NCBI RefSeq assembly: GCF_026341855.1
Contig: NZ_JAPENW010000001.1
Span: forward strand, 4,579,001-4,643,000
Source: Streptomyces sp. NBC_00568
GTDB lineage: Bacteria; Actinomycetota; Actinomycetes; Streptomycetales; Streptomycetaceae
Direction: 5' to 3'
DNA length: 64,000 bases
The position numbers were made by a program, and so were the translations under genes. Every line of letters begins with the position of its first letter. Positions within the stretch are counted from its first letter, which is position 1. Of the stretch, positions 29,098 through 37,256 are shown in pieces. Under the pieces are notes generated by a model. It made no database searches and was not told the origin of the DNA. It was given only the letters and a program-made list of their open reading frames with translations.

Positions 29098-29973
29098 GTG
29101 ACAGAGGACGTGCTCAAGACCCATCGGCGCCCGGAACTGCGGGAGTTCCTGATGAGCCGCAGGGCGCGGGTGTCGCCGGCCGAGGCCGGTCTCCCGGACG
29201 GTGGTGCCCGCCGTCGCACCCCGGGGCTGCGCCGTGAGGAGGTCGCCGTCCTCGCGGGCGTCGGGGCCTCCTGGTACCAGTGGCTGGAGCAGGGGCGGGA
29301 CATCTCCGTGTCGCCGCAGGTCCTCGACTCGGTCGCCCGCGTGCTGCGGCTCAGCAACACCGAGCGCCGCCATCTGTACACGCTGGCCGGACTGAACCCG
29401 CCCGCCCCCGAAGTCGCCCCCGGGGACCGGGACATGTGCGACGGGCTGCGGCGGCTGATCGACACGTGGATGCCGTATCCGGCGCACATCATGGACCCGT
29501 ACTACAACTGCGTCATGTACAACGGCGCCGCCCAGGTCGTCCTCGGCATGCGTCCCGAGAACACCCAGAACTGCATCGTCGACTTCTTCACCGACCCGCT
29601 CTACCGGGGCCGTTCGCGGACCTGGGAGCGCAACGCGCGTACCGTCGTCGCCCAGTTCCGCGCGTCGTGCGCCGCCGCGCCGGACGACGAGGGATTCCGC
29701 GAAGTGCTGGCCCAACTCACCGAGGCCAGCGCCGAGTTCGCGGAACTGTGGGAGCGGCGGGACATCGAGGACGCCGGTCAGATCCGCAAGGAGCTCGACC
29801 ATCCGCTGGTGGGCCTGCTCGCCGTCGAGTCCACGGCGATGAAGGTCCCGGTCCGGCCCGATCTCACGATCGTGCTGCACACGCCGCTGCCGGAGGCGAA
29901 CACGGCGTCGAAGCTGGAGTGGCTGGCCTCGCCGGAGGGCCGGCGCGGGTCGATGTATCCGGTGGCCGGCTGA
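29098..29973 (+). CDS. XRE-family regulator with MmyB-like ligand domain
   Basis: 291 residues. Helix-turn-helix RRTPGLRREEVAVLAGVGASWYQWLEQGRDISVSPQVLDSVARVL, then NTERRHLYTLAGLNPP and the MmyB-like domain (IDTWMPYPAHIMDPYYNCVMYNGAAQVVLGM, ..., ELDHPLVGLLAVESTAMKVP). These regulators are common in actinobacteria and often sit beside oxidoreductases or exporters. GTG 29098 has GGAGGGGG 7 bases upstream. It likely controls the divergent MFS gene; ligand unknown. Confidence 0.9.
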   Translation: MTEDVLKTHRRPELREFLMSRRARVSPAEAGLPDGGARRRTPGLRREEVAVLAGVGASWYQWLEQGRDISVSPQVLDSVARVLRLSNTERRHLYTLAGLNPPAPEVAPGDRDMCDGLRRLIDTWMPYPAHIMDPYYNCVMYNGAAQVVLGMRPENTQNCIVDFFTDPLYRGRSRTWERNARTVVAQFRASCAAAPDDEGFREVLAQLTEASAEFAELWERRDIEDAGQIRKELDHPLVGLLAVESTAMKVPVRPDLTIVLHTPLPEANTASKLEWLASPEGRRGSMYPVAG

Positions 29974-30033
29974 CGCGTCGTGTCCGGTGACCCTTCGGCG
30001 GGAGCGCGCGCCGGCACTTCGTATGCTCTGGTC

Positions 30034-30387
30034 ATGACCGACAGCAGCGCGCTCGACCCCGAGGACCGCAAGATCGTCACCCTGGCCCGTTCCGCGCGGG
30101 CCCGCAACGGTGTGCCCGAGGGGGCCGCCGTACGGGACGAGACGGGGCGTACCTACGTCGCCGGGACCGTGGAGCTGACGTCCTTGCGGCTGAGCGCCCT
30201 GCAGACCGCCGTGGCGATGGCCGTGGCGTCCGGTGCGAAGTCCCTGGAGGCGGCGGCCGTGGTGTCCGAGGCGGAGGCTGTCGCGGACGCGGACCGCGCG
30301 GCCGTACGGGACCTCGGCGGGCCCGGGACTCCGGTGCTGCTGGCCGGGCTCGACGGCGTCGTACGGCAGACGGTGACGGCGGGCTGA
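30034..30387 (+). CDS. Cytidine deaminase-like protein lacking zinc ligands
   Basis: 117 residues, MTDSSALDPEDRKIVTLARSARARNGVPEGAAVRDETGRTYVAGTVEL..., with the cytidine deaminase-like fold order. The family's catalytic HAE/CAE position reads SALQ (TSLRLSALQTAVAMA), and the PCxxC loop is absent. It therefore looks catalytically inactive, possibly a regulator or nucleotide-binding protein. ATG 30034 chosen; a weak ribosome site. It faces era convergently. Confidence 0.72.
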   Translation: MTDSSALDPEDRKIVTLARSARARNGVPEGAAVRDETGRTYVAGTVELTSLRLSALQTAVAMAVASGAKSLEAAAVVSEAEAVADADRAAVRDLGGPGTPVLLAGLDGVVRQTVTAG

Positions 30388-30497
30388 GAAGGCTTCCCCC
30401 GCCCGGCGGCCCCACCGGCCCGCGGCCGGAACACCCGGCGCGGGCGGTGCGGCCGACGAGGGCGGTGCGGCTGGGGCCGACGGAGGCGGAGGGTCTC

Positions 30498-31481
30498 TCA
30501 GAAGCCGAGCTTGCGCAGCTGCCGGGGGTCCCGCTGCCAGTCCTTGGCGACCTTCACATGGAGGTCGAGGTAGACCGGCGTGCCCAGCAGCGCCTCGATC
30601 TGCTTGCGGGACTTGATGCCGACGTCCTTCAGCCGCTTGCCCTTGGGGCCGATGATGATGCCCTTCTGGCTGGGGCGCTCGATGTAGACGAAGGCGTGGA
30701 TGTCGAGGAGCGGCTTGTCGGCGGGGCGGTCCTCGCGCGGCAGCATCTCCTCGACCACGACGGCGATGGAGTGCGGAAGCTCGTCACGGACGCCCTCCAG
30801 GGCGGCCTCGCGGATCAGCTCCGCGATCATGACCTGCTCGGGCTCGTCCGTCAGATCGCCCTCGGGATAGAGGGCGGGCCCCTCCGGCAGCAGCGGGACG
30901 ATCAGATCGGCCAGCAGACCCACCTGCGAGTCGCCCACCGCCGACACCGGAACGATCTCGGCCCACTCGAAGCCCAGCTCGCGGCCGAGCTGGTCGATCG
31001 CGATGAGCTGCTCGGCGAGCGTCTTGCTGTCGACGAGGTCGGTCTTCGTGACGATCGCGATCTTCGGCGTCTTCTTGATCGACGCCAGTTCCTTCGCGAT
31101 GAAACGGTCACCCGGGCCGAGCTTCTCGTTCGCGGGCAGGCAGAAGCCGATCACGTCGACCTCGGCCCAGGTGGTGCGGACGATGTCGTTGAGCCGCTCG
31201 CCCAGCAGGGTGCGCGGTTTGTGCAGGCCAGGGGTGTCGACGAGGATCAGCTGCGCGTCGGGCCGGTGCACGATGCCGCGCACGGTGTGCCGTGTGGTCT
31301 GCGGCTGGTTCGCGGTGATCGCCACCTTCTGGCCGACCAGAGCGTTCGTGAGGGTGGACTTGCCCGCGTTGGGGCGGCCCACGAAACAGGCGAAGCCGGC
31401 GCGGTGGTTCCCCACTGCCTCGAGGGCGTGCGGGGCGCCCCCGTCCTCGGACGGCTCGGATGACTGGTTGCGAACGCTCAT
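30498..31481 (-). CDS. era: GTPase Era
   Basis: 327 residues. GTPase motifs GRPNAGKST (G1), TRHTVRGIV (G2 region), VDTPGLH (G3) and TKTDL (G4), then the C-terminal KH domain GIIIGPKGKRLKDVGIKSRKQIEALLG. Era binds the 16S rRNA 3' end and assists 30S assembly. ATG 31481 (MSVRNQSSEPSEDGG) has AGGGAGA upstream; ATG 31490 is also in frame but lies too close to that site. Confidence 0.97.
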   Translation of the reverse strand: MSVRNQSSEPSEDGGAPHALEAVGNHRAGFACFVGRPNAGKSTLTNALVGQKVAITANQPQTTRHTVRGIVHRPDAQLILVDTPGLHKPRTLLGERLNDIVRTTWAEVDVIGFCLPANEKLGPGDRFIAKELASIKKTPKIAIVTKTDLVDSKTLAEQLIAIDQLGRELGFEWAEIVPVSAVGDSQVGLLADLIVPLLPEGPALYPEGDLTDEPEQVMIAELIREAALEGVRDELPHSIAVVVEEMLPREDRPADKPLLDIHAFVYIERPSQKGIIIGPKGKRLKDVGIKSRKQIEALLGTPVYLDLHVKVAKDWQRDPRQLRKLGF

Positions 31482-31650
31482 GGCGCCCATTCTCCCTGAT
31501 CGTCGGGCGCCCGCCGTACCAAGTTGTTCGATACCCGGGAAGCGGGCATTCCGGCACCCGCGAACCGGGCGTACGGGGACGCGCGCACCGGACCTTCCGG
31601 CACCGCGCACCGGGCACCCGTTTGTGAGGATTCGGAAATCACGGGGCAAT

Positions 31651-31688
31651 GAAACACGCCGGAAACGTCGGTGAACGCAACCGGAAAT
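31651..31688. promoter_or_regulatory. 11-bp-periodic direct repeat array upstream of amtB (GlnR- or PhoP-type operator)
   Basis: GAAAC at 31651 and 31662, GAACG at 31673 and GAAAT at 31684, all 11 bp apart. GlnR sites contain GAAAC half-sites at 11-bp intervals. Read on the other strand, the same bases give GTTCACC- and GTTTCCG-like units at the PHO-box period. It sits 48 bp before the amtB start, at a position suited to transcription control. Which regulator binds cannot be told from the sequence. Confidence 0.55.
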
Positions 31689-31735
31689 GCGAGCCCGTGA
31701 CGCTCTGACGACGCCCCCACCCCGTTGGAGAGACC

Positions 31736-33040
31736 GTGACTCTGGCCGCCCGGATCGACACCGGCGACACAGCCTGGCTGCTCGCCGCCACCGCGCTCGT
31801 CCTTCTGATGACCCCCGGCCTCGCCCTGTTCTACGGCGGCATGGTCCGCGCGAAGAGCGTCCTCAACATGCTGATGATGAGCTTCGTGTCGATCGCCCTG
31901 GTCACGGTGGTGTGGCTGACCGCCGGATACTCCCTCGCGTTCGGCGAGGACGCGTTCGGCGGGCTCATCGGCGGGCTGCGGCACGCGGGGATGGCCGGGC
32001 TCGGGCCCGACAGCGTGCAGGGCACCGTCCCCACCCTGCTCTTCGCCACCTTCCAGCTCACCTTCGCGATCATCACCGCCGCGCTGATCAGCGGGGCGAT
32101 CGCCGACCGGGCGAAGTTCGGGGCGTGGCTCGTCTTCGTGCCCGCCTGGGCACTGCTCGTATACGTTCCCGTCGCGCACTGGGTGTGGGGCCCGGGCGGC
32201 TGGATCCGTGACGGTCTCGGCGCCCTCGACTTCGCGGGCGGTATGCCGGTCGAGATCACCTCGGGTGCCTCCGGGCTCGCGCTGTGCCTGGTCCTCGGGC
32301 CGCGGCTCGGCTTCAAGAAGGACGCCATGCGGCCGCACAACCTGCCCATGGTGATGCTCGGCGCCGGACTCCTCTGGTTCGGCTGGTTCGGCTTCAACGC
32401 CGGGTCCGCCCTCGGGGCCAACGGTCTGGCCGCCGCGGCCTTCCTCAACACCCTCGCCGCCGGATGCACGGGCCTGCTCGGCTGGCTCCTCGTCGAGCAG
32501 CGGCGCGACGGCCACCCGACCACACTGGGCGCCGCCTCGGGCGCGGTCGCCGGTCTGGTGGCCATCACCCCGTCCTGCGGGGTGGTGTCCCTGCTGGGCG
32601 CGCTCGCCGTCGGGCTCGCCGCCGGTGCCGTCTGCTCGTACGCGGTGAGCTGGAAGTTCCGGCTGAACTACGACGACTCGCTGGACGTCGTCGGCGTCCA
32701 CTTGGTCGGCGGTGTCATCGGCACGCTGCTCATCGGGGTCTTCGCCGTCCACGAGATGACCGGCGGGGCCGAGGGGCTGCTGTACGGCGGCGGCCTCGGC
32801 CAGCTCGGCAGGCAGCTGGTCGGTGTACTGGCCGTCGGGGCGTACGCCTTCGCCGTCACGTACGGACTCGGCAGGCTGATCGACCGGCTCATGGGCCTGC
32901 GCGCGGACGAGGAGCACGAGCAGACCGGCCTGGACCTTACGGTGCACGCCGAGAGCGCCTACGATCACGGGGTCCTGGGCCACGGCGCCCCGGTTTCGTC
33001 GTCCCCCTCCACCGCGCAGAAGGTAAAGCCCCAGGCATGA
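31736..33040 (+). CDS. amtB: Ammonium transporter AmtB
   Basis: 434 residues with about 11 hydrophobic segments: LLAATALVLLMTPGLALFYGGMVRAKSVLNMLMMSF, TVPTLLFATFQLTFAIITAALISGAIADR (phenylalanine-rich gate region), HWVWGPGGW and GVHLVGGVIGTLLIG with the pore histidine. It conducts ammonium inward, and PII protein can block it. GTG 31736 after GGAGAG. It overlaps glnK by ATGA. Confidence 0.95.
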   Translation: MTLAARIDTGDTAWLLAATALVLLMTPGLALFYGGMVRAKSVLNMLMMSFVSIALVTVVWLTAGYSLAFGEDAFGGLIGGLRHAGMAGLGPDSVQGTVPTLLFATFQLTFAIITAALISGAIADRAKFGAWLVFVPAWALLVYVPVAHWVWGPGGWIRDGLGALDFAGGMPVEITSGASGLALCLVLGPRLGFKKDAMRPHNLPMVMLGAGLLWFGWFGFNAGSALGANGLAAAAFLNTLAAGCTGLLGWLLVEQRRDGHPTTLGAASGAVAGLVAITPSCGVVSLLGALAVGLAAGAVCSYAVSWKFRLNYDDSLDVVGVHLVGGVIGTLLIGVFAVHEMTGGAEGLLYGGGLGQLGRQLVGVLAVGAYAFAVTYGLGRLIDRLMGLRADEEHEQTGLDLTVHAESAYDHGVLGHGAPVSSSPSTAQKVKPQA

Positions 33041-33375
33041 AGCTCATCACCGCGATCGTCAAGCCCCACCGACTCGACGAGGTCAAGGACGCCCTTCAGG
33101 AAATCGGCGTGCACGGGCTGACCGTCACCGAGGCCAGCGGCTACGGGCGTCAGCGCGGGCACACCGAGGTGTACCGCGGCGCCGAGTACCGGGTCGACCT
33201 GGTCCCCAAGGTGCGGATCGAGGTCGTCGTCGAGGACGCGGACGCCGACGCGGTCATCGACGCGGTGGTGAAGGCCGCGCAGACCGGGAAGATCGGGGAC
33301 GGAAAGGTGTGGTCCGTACCCGTGGAGACGGTCGTACGGGTACGGACGGGCGAACGCGGGCCCGACGCACTCTGA
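33037..33375 (+). CDS. glnK: PII nitrogen regulatory protein GlnK
   Basis: 112 residues, MKLITAIVKPHRLDEVKDALQEIGVHGLTVTEASGYGRQRGHTEVYRGAEY, with the T-loop Tyr of YRGAEY and the C-terminal TGKIGDGKVWSVPVE. It reports nitrogen and energy status to AmtB. In characterised Streptomyces, glnD (adenylyltransferase) follows amtB-glnK; here it does not, because a convergent gene overlaps the glnK 3' end. The modifying enzyme may be elsewhere. Confidence 0.95.
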   Translation: MKLITAIVKPHRLDEVKDALQEIGVHGLTVTEASGYGRQRGHTEVYRGAEYRVDLVPKVRIEVVVEDADADAVIDAVVKAAQTGKIGDGKVWSVPVETVVRVRTGERGPDAL

Positions 33376-34285
33376 TCGTCACCACCGCCGCGGCGAACGC
33401 GGCCCCCATCACCACGGCCACCAGCCACGGCAGCGCGAGGAACGACACCTGCGCCGACTCCCGGGTCCCGGGGGCGCTGGCCGTCAACGTCACCTCGCCC
33501 CAGTCGAGTTGAGGCGACCCGCGCCAGGGTGCGGTGAGCCGGACCCGCTGGCCAGGGAGCAGTTCCGAGGGGATGTCCGTGAGTCCGCGGGACAGCAGGG
33601 TCCGCCCGAAGAGACCCTCTGCCCTCAGACGCACCTTCGGGTTCAGCGTCACGTTGCCCGTGTTGTGGAGGGTGTAGGAGACGGTGGCCGTGGCGGTGCC
33701 CGTGCCGGGGACCAGCGGCTGATGGTGGGCGAACCGGACCTTCTCCACGGCCAGCGCGGGAACCGTCGGCCCGCCGACCCGGAGATAGACACGGGCGGCG
33801 ACGGCTCGTCGCACCCCGACCGCGAGGGAGCTCCCGCCCGTCTCGATCCGTTCGTCGAGCGCCACCAGCGCGCCCGGATGGTCGCCGGGTTCGGCCTTCG
33901 CCGGGACCCGGAGCGTGAACGGCACGGTGACCCTGCCGTGCGCCGGCACGGTGACCCGGGAGCGGGCGGGCCGGGCCCACGCCCCCACCCCGCGCTGCTT
34001 CTCCTTCAGCGTGCGCACGGCGAACCCGCCGTCGCGGGCGGTGTTGTAGGCGTCGGCCGCGTACAGCCGGAACGTCAGGGCGCGGCCGGTCTTGTTGGCG
34101 ACGGTGACCTTGTCCCGGAGGGTCTGGCCTGGGTCGGCGGAGAGGTAGAAGTACGGCCGCGCGGCGATGCGCGAGGAGACGGGGTAGACCGACCAGCTGC
34201 CGTTGTCGGCCGCGTACGAGGGCGTAGCCAGGAAGGCGAGCACGGCAGGGAACAGGGTCAGGAGGAGGACATACGGCTTGCGCAT
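33254..34285 (-). CDS. DUF916-like exported protein with C-terminal transmembrane anchor (WxL-interacting type)
   Basis: 343 residues. Signal peptide MRKPYVLLLTLFPAVLAFLATPSYA, a DUF916-type beta domain (residues 30-145: PGQTLRDKVTVANKTGRALTFRLYAADA, and GRVTVPFTLRVPAKAEPGDHPGALVAL), a second beta domain (165-280: YTLHNTGNVTLNPKVRL), a single transmembrane helix at about 286-304 (LPWLVAVVMGAAFAAAVVTI) and a basic tail of about 39 residues. This layout matches Firmicutes WxL-interacting proteins (DUF916 plus DUF3324 plus anchor). Its last 122 bases overlap glnK on the opposite strand. Third gene of a leftward cluster. Confidence 0.8.
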   Translation of the reverse strand: MRKPYVLLLTLFPAVLAFLATPSYAADNGSWSVYPVSSRIAARPYFYLSADPGQTLRDKVTVANKTGRALTFRLYAADAYNTARDGGFAVRTLKEKQRGVGAWARPARSRVTVPAHGRVTVPFTLRVPAKAEPGDHPGALVALDERIETGGSSLAVGVRRAVAARVYLRVGGPTVPALAVEKVRFAHHQPLVPGTGTATATVSYTLHNTGNVTLNPKVRLRAEGLFGRTLLSRGLTDIPSELLPGQRVRLTAPWRGSPQLDWGEVTLTASAPGTRESAQVSFLALPWLVAVVMGAAFAAAVVTIRVRRARVRPSVPVRPSPRVRTTPFRPRSSRSARPSPPRR

Positions 34286-34386
34286 GGGTGCGGACCCCCG
34301 CGGACGGCGTTGAGCGGGACGAGGTGGACGGGCGGGTGCGCGCCCGGCCACCGGGGTGCGGATGGACCGGCAAAGTGGCGGACCGG

Positions 34387-35715
34387 TCAGCTGAGCGTCA
34401 GCGTGAGCACGCCGGAGTAGGAGCCGGGAGGCGTGAACTCCGGTACGTTCAGCGACAGTCCGGCGTCGACGGTGAACTCACCACCGGTGAGCGTCCCGTT
34501 GGGGGTGGACGCCAGGGTCGCTCCCGAGGTGCCCACCGTGCCGGACGAGCCGGCCTGGCAGGTGCTCGGGCTGCCGGCCTTCGTGGCGCAGGCCGGGGTC
34601 CAGCTCAGGGCACCGGCATCGATCTTCGCGCCGGGGCCGGTGAAGTCGGTGACCTTGCCGGTCAGGGACCAGCCCGCGGGTCCGCCGCGGAAGTCCTTGA
34701 CCGTCACCGTCCGCAGGGCTCCCGTGGAGGCCCCGCCCTTGCCGAAGTCGACCGCCGACAGCGCGACGGCGTCCCCGGCCTGGGTCATGGACAGGGTTCC
34801 CGCCCTCACCGTGGTGGTGAGCTTCTGGCTCCCGTCCGGGACGGGTGTGTCGTCGATGACGACATAGGCGGCGGGACCCGCTCCGGTGTCCGGGTCCCAG
34901 CTTCCTCCCTCGTACGCCACCACGCCGGTCGTCGTCTTGTCATGGACGACGAGCGAGCCGCTGAAGGAGCCCTGGGCGTCCGCGGTCACGGTCGCCGTGT
35001 CGGCGGTCTGGGTGGCCCCGGACCGTCCGGCGAGGGTGACGGTGGCGCCCGGGGTGAAGTCGCCGCCGGTGACGGTCACGCTGTCACCGGGATTCCCGGA
35101 GGCCGAACCGAGCTGGATGGCCCGGGTGTTGGTCTGTCCGCCGCCCGTCGCGGTGACCGTCTCCGACACCGGGGCGGGCGGGGTGATGACCGTGCACGGG
35201 GTGTCCAGCTCCATGATGTAGCTGGTGTGGATGTTGTAGTCGCTCGGCGACAGGGTGATCGCGCCGGGCGCGGTGACGGTGAACGTGCCCGTCATGCTGA
35301 ACGACGGGAAGGCGCCCTTGCCGGGCACCGGGTCGTTCTTCTTGGGACCGGCGACGGTGACGCTTCCGGTCTGCGCCCCGCCGAGCGCGACCTTGCCGGT
35401 GGGCGTCATGATGTCCGCCGGCAGCGCGAGGTCGACGGGGTTGCTGGCGGCGGGCTTGACCACCGTGTAGGTCACGGTGACCGTGTCGCCGACCTTGGGA
35501 CTCGCGTTGTCCACCGTGATCTTCGCGGTGGTGGTGCCGTCGATCGGCGGGATGCCCGCGATCGCCGGCGGGATACAGTGCGTGGCGAAGTCCACGTTCG
35601 TGGAAGCGGCTCCGGCCGGGGCGGCCAGCGCACCTCCCGCGGTGACCGCGAGGGCGGTCGCCCCGAGCAGTGCCGCCCAGCGGCGTCTTCGGGTTGTCGG
35701 ACCCGTGGTTGACAT
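34387..35715 (-). CDS. Secreted surface protein with WxL-like C-terminal domain
   Basis: 442 residues. Signal peptide MSTTGPTTRRRRWAALLGATALAVTAGGALAAPAGAA, a beta-rich N-terminal domain (40-178) with Cys47 and Cys174, a Ig/IPT-like domain (185-260: GDSVTVTGGDFTPGATVTL), then 300-442: TVKDFRGGPAGWSLTGKV (Trp-Ser-Leu at 349-351), SWTPAC...STCQ and a closing GSYSGVLTLTLS. The Trp-x-Leu after a DxRG-type segment, and the terminal beta-strand where a second WxL would be (here LTL), fit the WxL domain, which binds peptidoglycan non-covalently. Start ATG 35715 behind AGGAGGGGG. Confidence 0.72.
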   Translation of the reverse strand: MSTTGPTTRRRRWAALLGATALAVTAGGALAAPAGAASTNVDFATHCIPPAIAGIPPIDGTTTAKITVDNASPKVGDTVTVTYTVVKPAASNPVDLALPADIMTPTGKVALGGAQTGSVTVAGPKKNDPVPGKGAFPSFSMTGTFTVTAPGAITLSPSDYNIHTSYIMELDTPCTVITPPAPVSETVTATGGGQTNTRAIQLGSASGNPGDSVTVTGGDFTPGATVTLAGRSGATQTADTATVTADAQGSFSGSLVVHDKTTTGVVAYEGGSWDPDTGAGPAAYVVIDDTPVPDGSQKLTTTVRAGTLSMTQAGDAVALSAVDFGKGGASTGALRTVTVKDFRGGPAGWSLTGKVTDFTGPGAKIDAGALSWTPACATKAGSPSTCQAGSSGTVGTSGATLASTPNGTLTGGEFTVDAGLSLNVPEFTPPGSYSGVLTLTLS

Positions 35716-35822
35716 GGTTGTTGCCCCCTCCTGAGGGATGCGGGCGCAGCGGCTCTTCCGCGCCGACAGGGGGCCATTGATGTGCGGGTTGTGTGAGAAG
35801 TCAATGGAGTCCCGGAGCACTG

Positions 35823-35839
35823 ACTGATGGCCCATCAGT
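35823..35839. promoter_or_regulatory. 17-bp palindrome between the WxL-like gene and the small exported-protein gene
   Basis: ACTGATGG, C, CCATCAGT: perfect 8-bp arms around one base, about 110 bp upstream of the WxL-like start (read on the minus strand). It could be an operator, or a terminator for the upstream small gene. A nearby inverted repeat CCATTGA / TCAATGG at 35774-35807 contains TTGACT and, 17 bases on, ATCAAT, so a promoter is possible there. Confidence 0.5.
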
Positions 35840-35940
35840 TTCTGTCATGGTCATCAACCAGGGCTGCCGGTAGGCGAGTTGAGGGGACCCGGTGCCGCTG
35901 CGCGCGGGCGGCACCGGCCCTCACGTCATGTCGCGGTCGG

Positions 35941-36417
35941 TCAGTCGAAGACGAACGGGCCCGGGGACTGCGGCGCGTCGGCCGTGCAGGTGATGGTGAT
36001 GCCGAAGACCACCATGCTCAGCGAGCCGCCGTAGGTCTCCAGGCTGTCGCCGGAGGCGACGGTGCCGTCCAGGGGGCCCACCGAGACCCCGCCGCCCGCG
36101 GCGATGGCGGGGTTCCTCGTGCCGCTGAAGGCGGTGGTCCCGCCGCTCGCGTTCACCAGGGTCAGGGTGGAGCCGACCGAGTTCTCGGAGATGGGGAGCG
36201 GGGAGGTGATGGCGGTGGAGCTGAGGGTGATGGTCGCGGCCGTGCCGTCCTGGGTGGCCGTGAGGGTGGCCGCACCGCCGCCACCGAGGGTGCAGGTCGC
36301 GTTGATGGTGGCGGTCTGGGGAGTGACGGCCGCGGCGGCCGGCGCGAAGGCCAGACCGGTCGCGGCGAGGGTGCCGGCGGCTAACGCCGCGACGGTTCCG
36401 AGTCGCTTGCCTCTCAT
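35941..36417 (-). CDS. Small exported beta-rich protein
   Basis: 158 residues. Signal peptide MRGKRLGTVAALAAGTLAATGLAFAPAAAA, then about 128 residues of Ser/Thr/Gly-rich alternating strands with two cysteines (INATCTLGGGG and GITITCTADAP) likely forming one disulfide. No transmembrane anchor and no family recognised. ATG 36417 has AGGGAAGGGA upstream. First gene of the leftward cluster with the WxL-like and DUF916-like genes, so probably a partner in a surface complex. Confidence 0.75.
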   Translation of the reverse strand: MRGKRLGTVAALAAGTLAATGLAFAPAAAAVTPQTATINATCTLGGGGAATLTATQDGTAATITLSSTAITSPLPISENSVGSTLTLVNASGGTTAFSGTRNPAIAAGGGVSVGPLDGTVASGDSLETYGGSLSMVVFGITITCTADAPQSPGPFVFD

Positions 36418-37256
36418 CGGATTCCCTTCCCTTGTGGGGGAATTGCCATGTGGGGATGGTCGGGACGGGGCCGTCCGCCCTGGGTCCGGGCACACGGGCT
36501 CCTCACCTGTGTGCGGTGAGGGTGCGGGGAGACGTGTACGCGGACCGTCCGCGCGTGGGGTGCGGGACGCCGTGCGGCGGCGTGTCTGACGGTCCGTCGG
36601 AATGTGCGGTTCCATTGAGGCGCGGGTGGCTCACGATTGCAAGGGAAGCGGACCCTTTCCTTCAACGGTCATGGAAAGTGGCCGAAGTTGGACGCGGGCG
36701 CGGGCCGGGAGTGGGCCACGCCCCGGGAGGCCACCGCAGTCCGGCCTCCGGTGCGATGCCTCGGCGTGGACGGTGCCCGGACCCACCTTTGATCTTGGCG
36801 AGTGCTCAGCCCTTCAGGGTAGTGAAGGCCGTCTTGGTGCTGTTCTGACCCGCGCCGTCTGCGCGGGTGTGCAGTGTTGCCGTCAGCCCGTGGGGCGCTG
36901 CTGGTTTTCGATACATCGCCGACGACGCCCCCGTCACTGTCGTCGACCTTCATCTGATCAACGGCGTCGAGGTGCGGCAGGCCCTGTACGAGCGCACCGA
37001 CCCGACCCGTGGAACGGCATCGTGTCCACCGCATGCATCCGCCACCACCTGGGCTTCCGCCCCGTGTACCCGTCCCTGTGGACGGTCAGGGATGCCGGGG
37101 CGGTGTGACCGGGCGGTCCCATCGGATCGCAGGCTCGCCGACCCCGGTGGACCGCCCGAATCCTCCGGCCCGGCGAGGTCGCTCGGACCGCCCGCACTCG
37201 TGGGGTTTGCCCAGGCGTCCGGGCCCGTGGGACCCCGAGGTGCCGGGCCCCTTCAC
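36418..37256. other. Intergenic region of 839 bp with a gene remnant
   Basis: The left half (36418-36850) holds the promoter side of the small exported-protein gene, with no ORF supported by codon bias. The right part holds a coding-like but frameshifted segment (next entry). No tRNA, repeat array or transposase was found. Confidence 0.6.
36909..37108 (+). pseudogene. Frameshifted gene remnant of unknown family
   Basis: Bases 36915-37004 encode FRYIADDAPVTVVDLHLI and NGVEVRQALYERTDP with strong GC third-position bias. The reading then shifts frame at the direct repeat GACCCGACCCG (about 36998-37010) and continues in another frame as WNGIVSTACIRHHLGFRPV and YPSLWTVRDAGAV up to TGA 37106-37108. 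Removing one short repeat copy would join them. No start codon context or family recognised, so this may be the tail of a decayed gene. Confidence 0.45.

Noticed and set aside
31651..31688. Assigning the amtB array to GlnR alone
   Set aside because: The other strand fits the PHO-box period equally; the regulator cannot be chosen from sequence.
36418..36850. Open frames of 130-170 codons on the + strand between the exported-protein gene and the remnant
   Set aside because: Codon bias is poor and no ribosome site or domain is visible.
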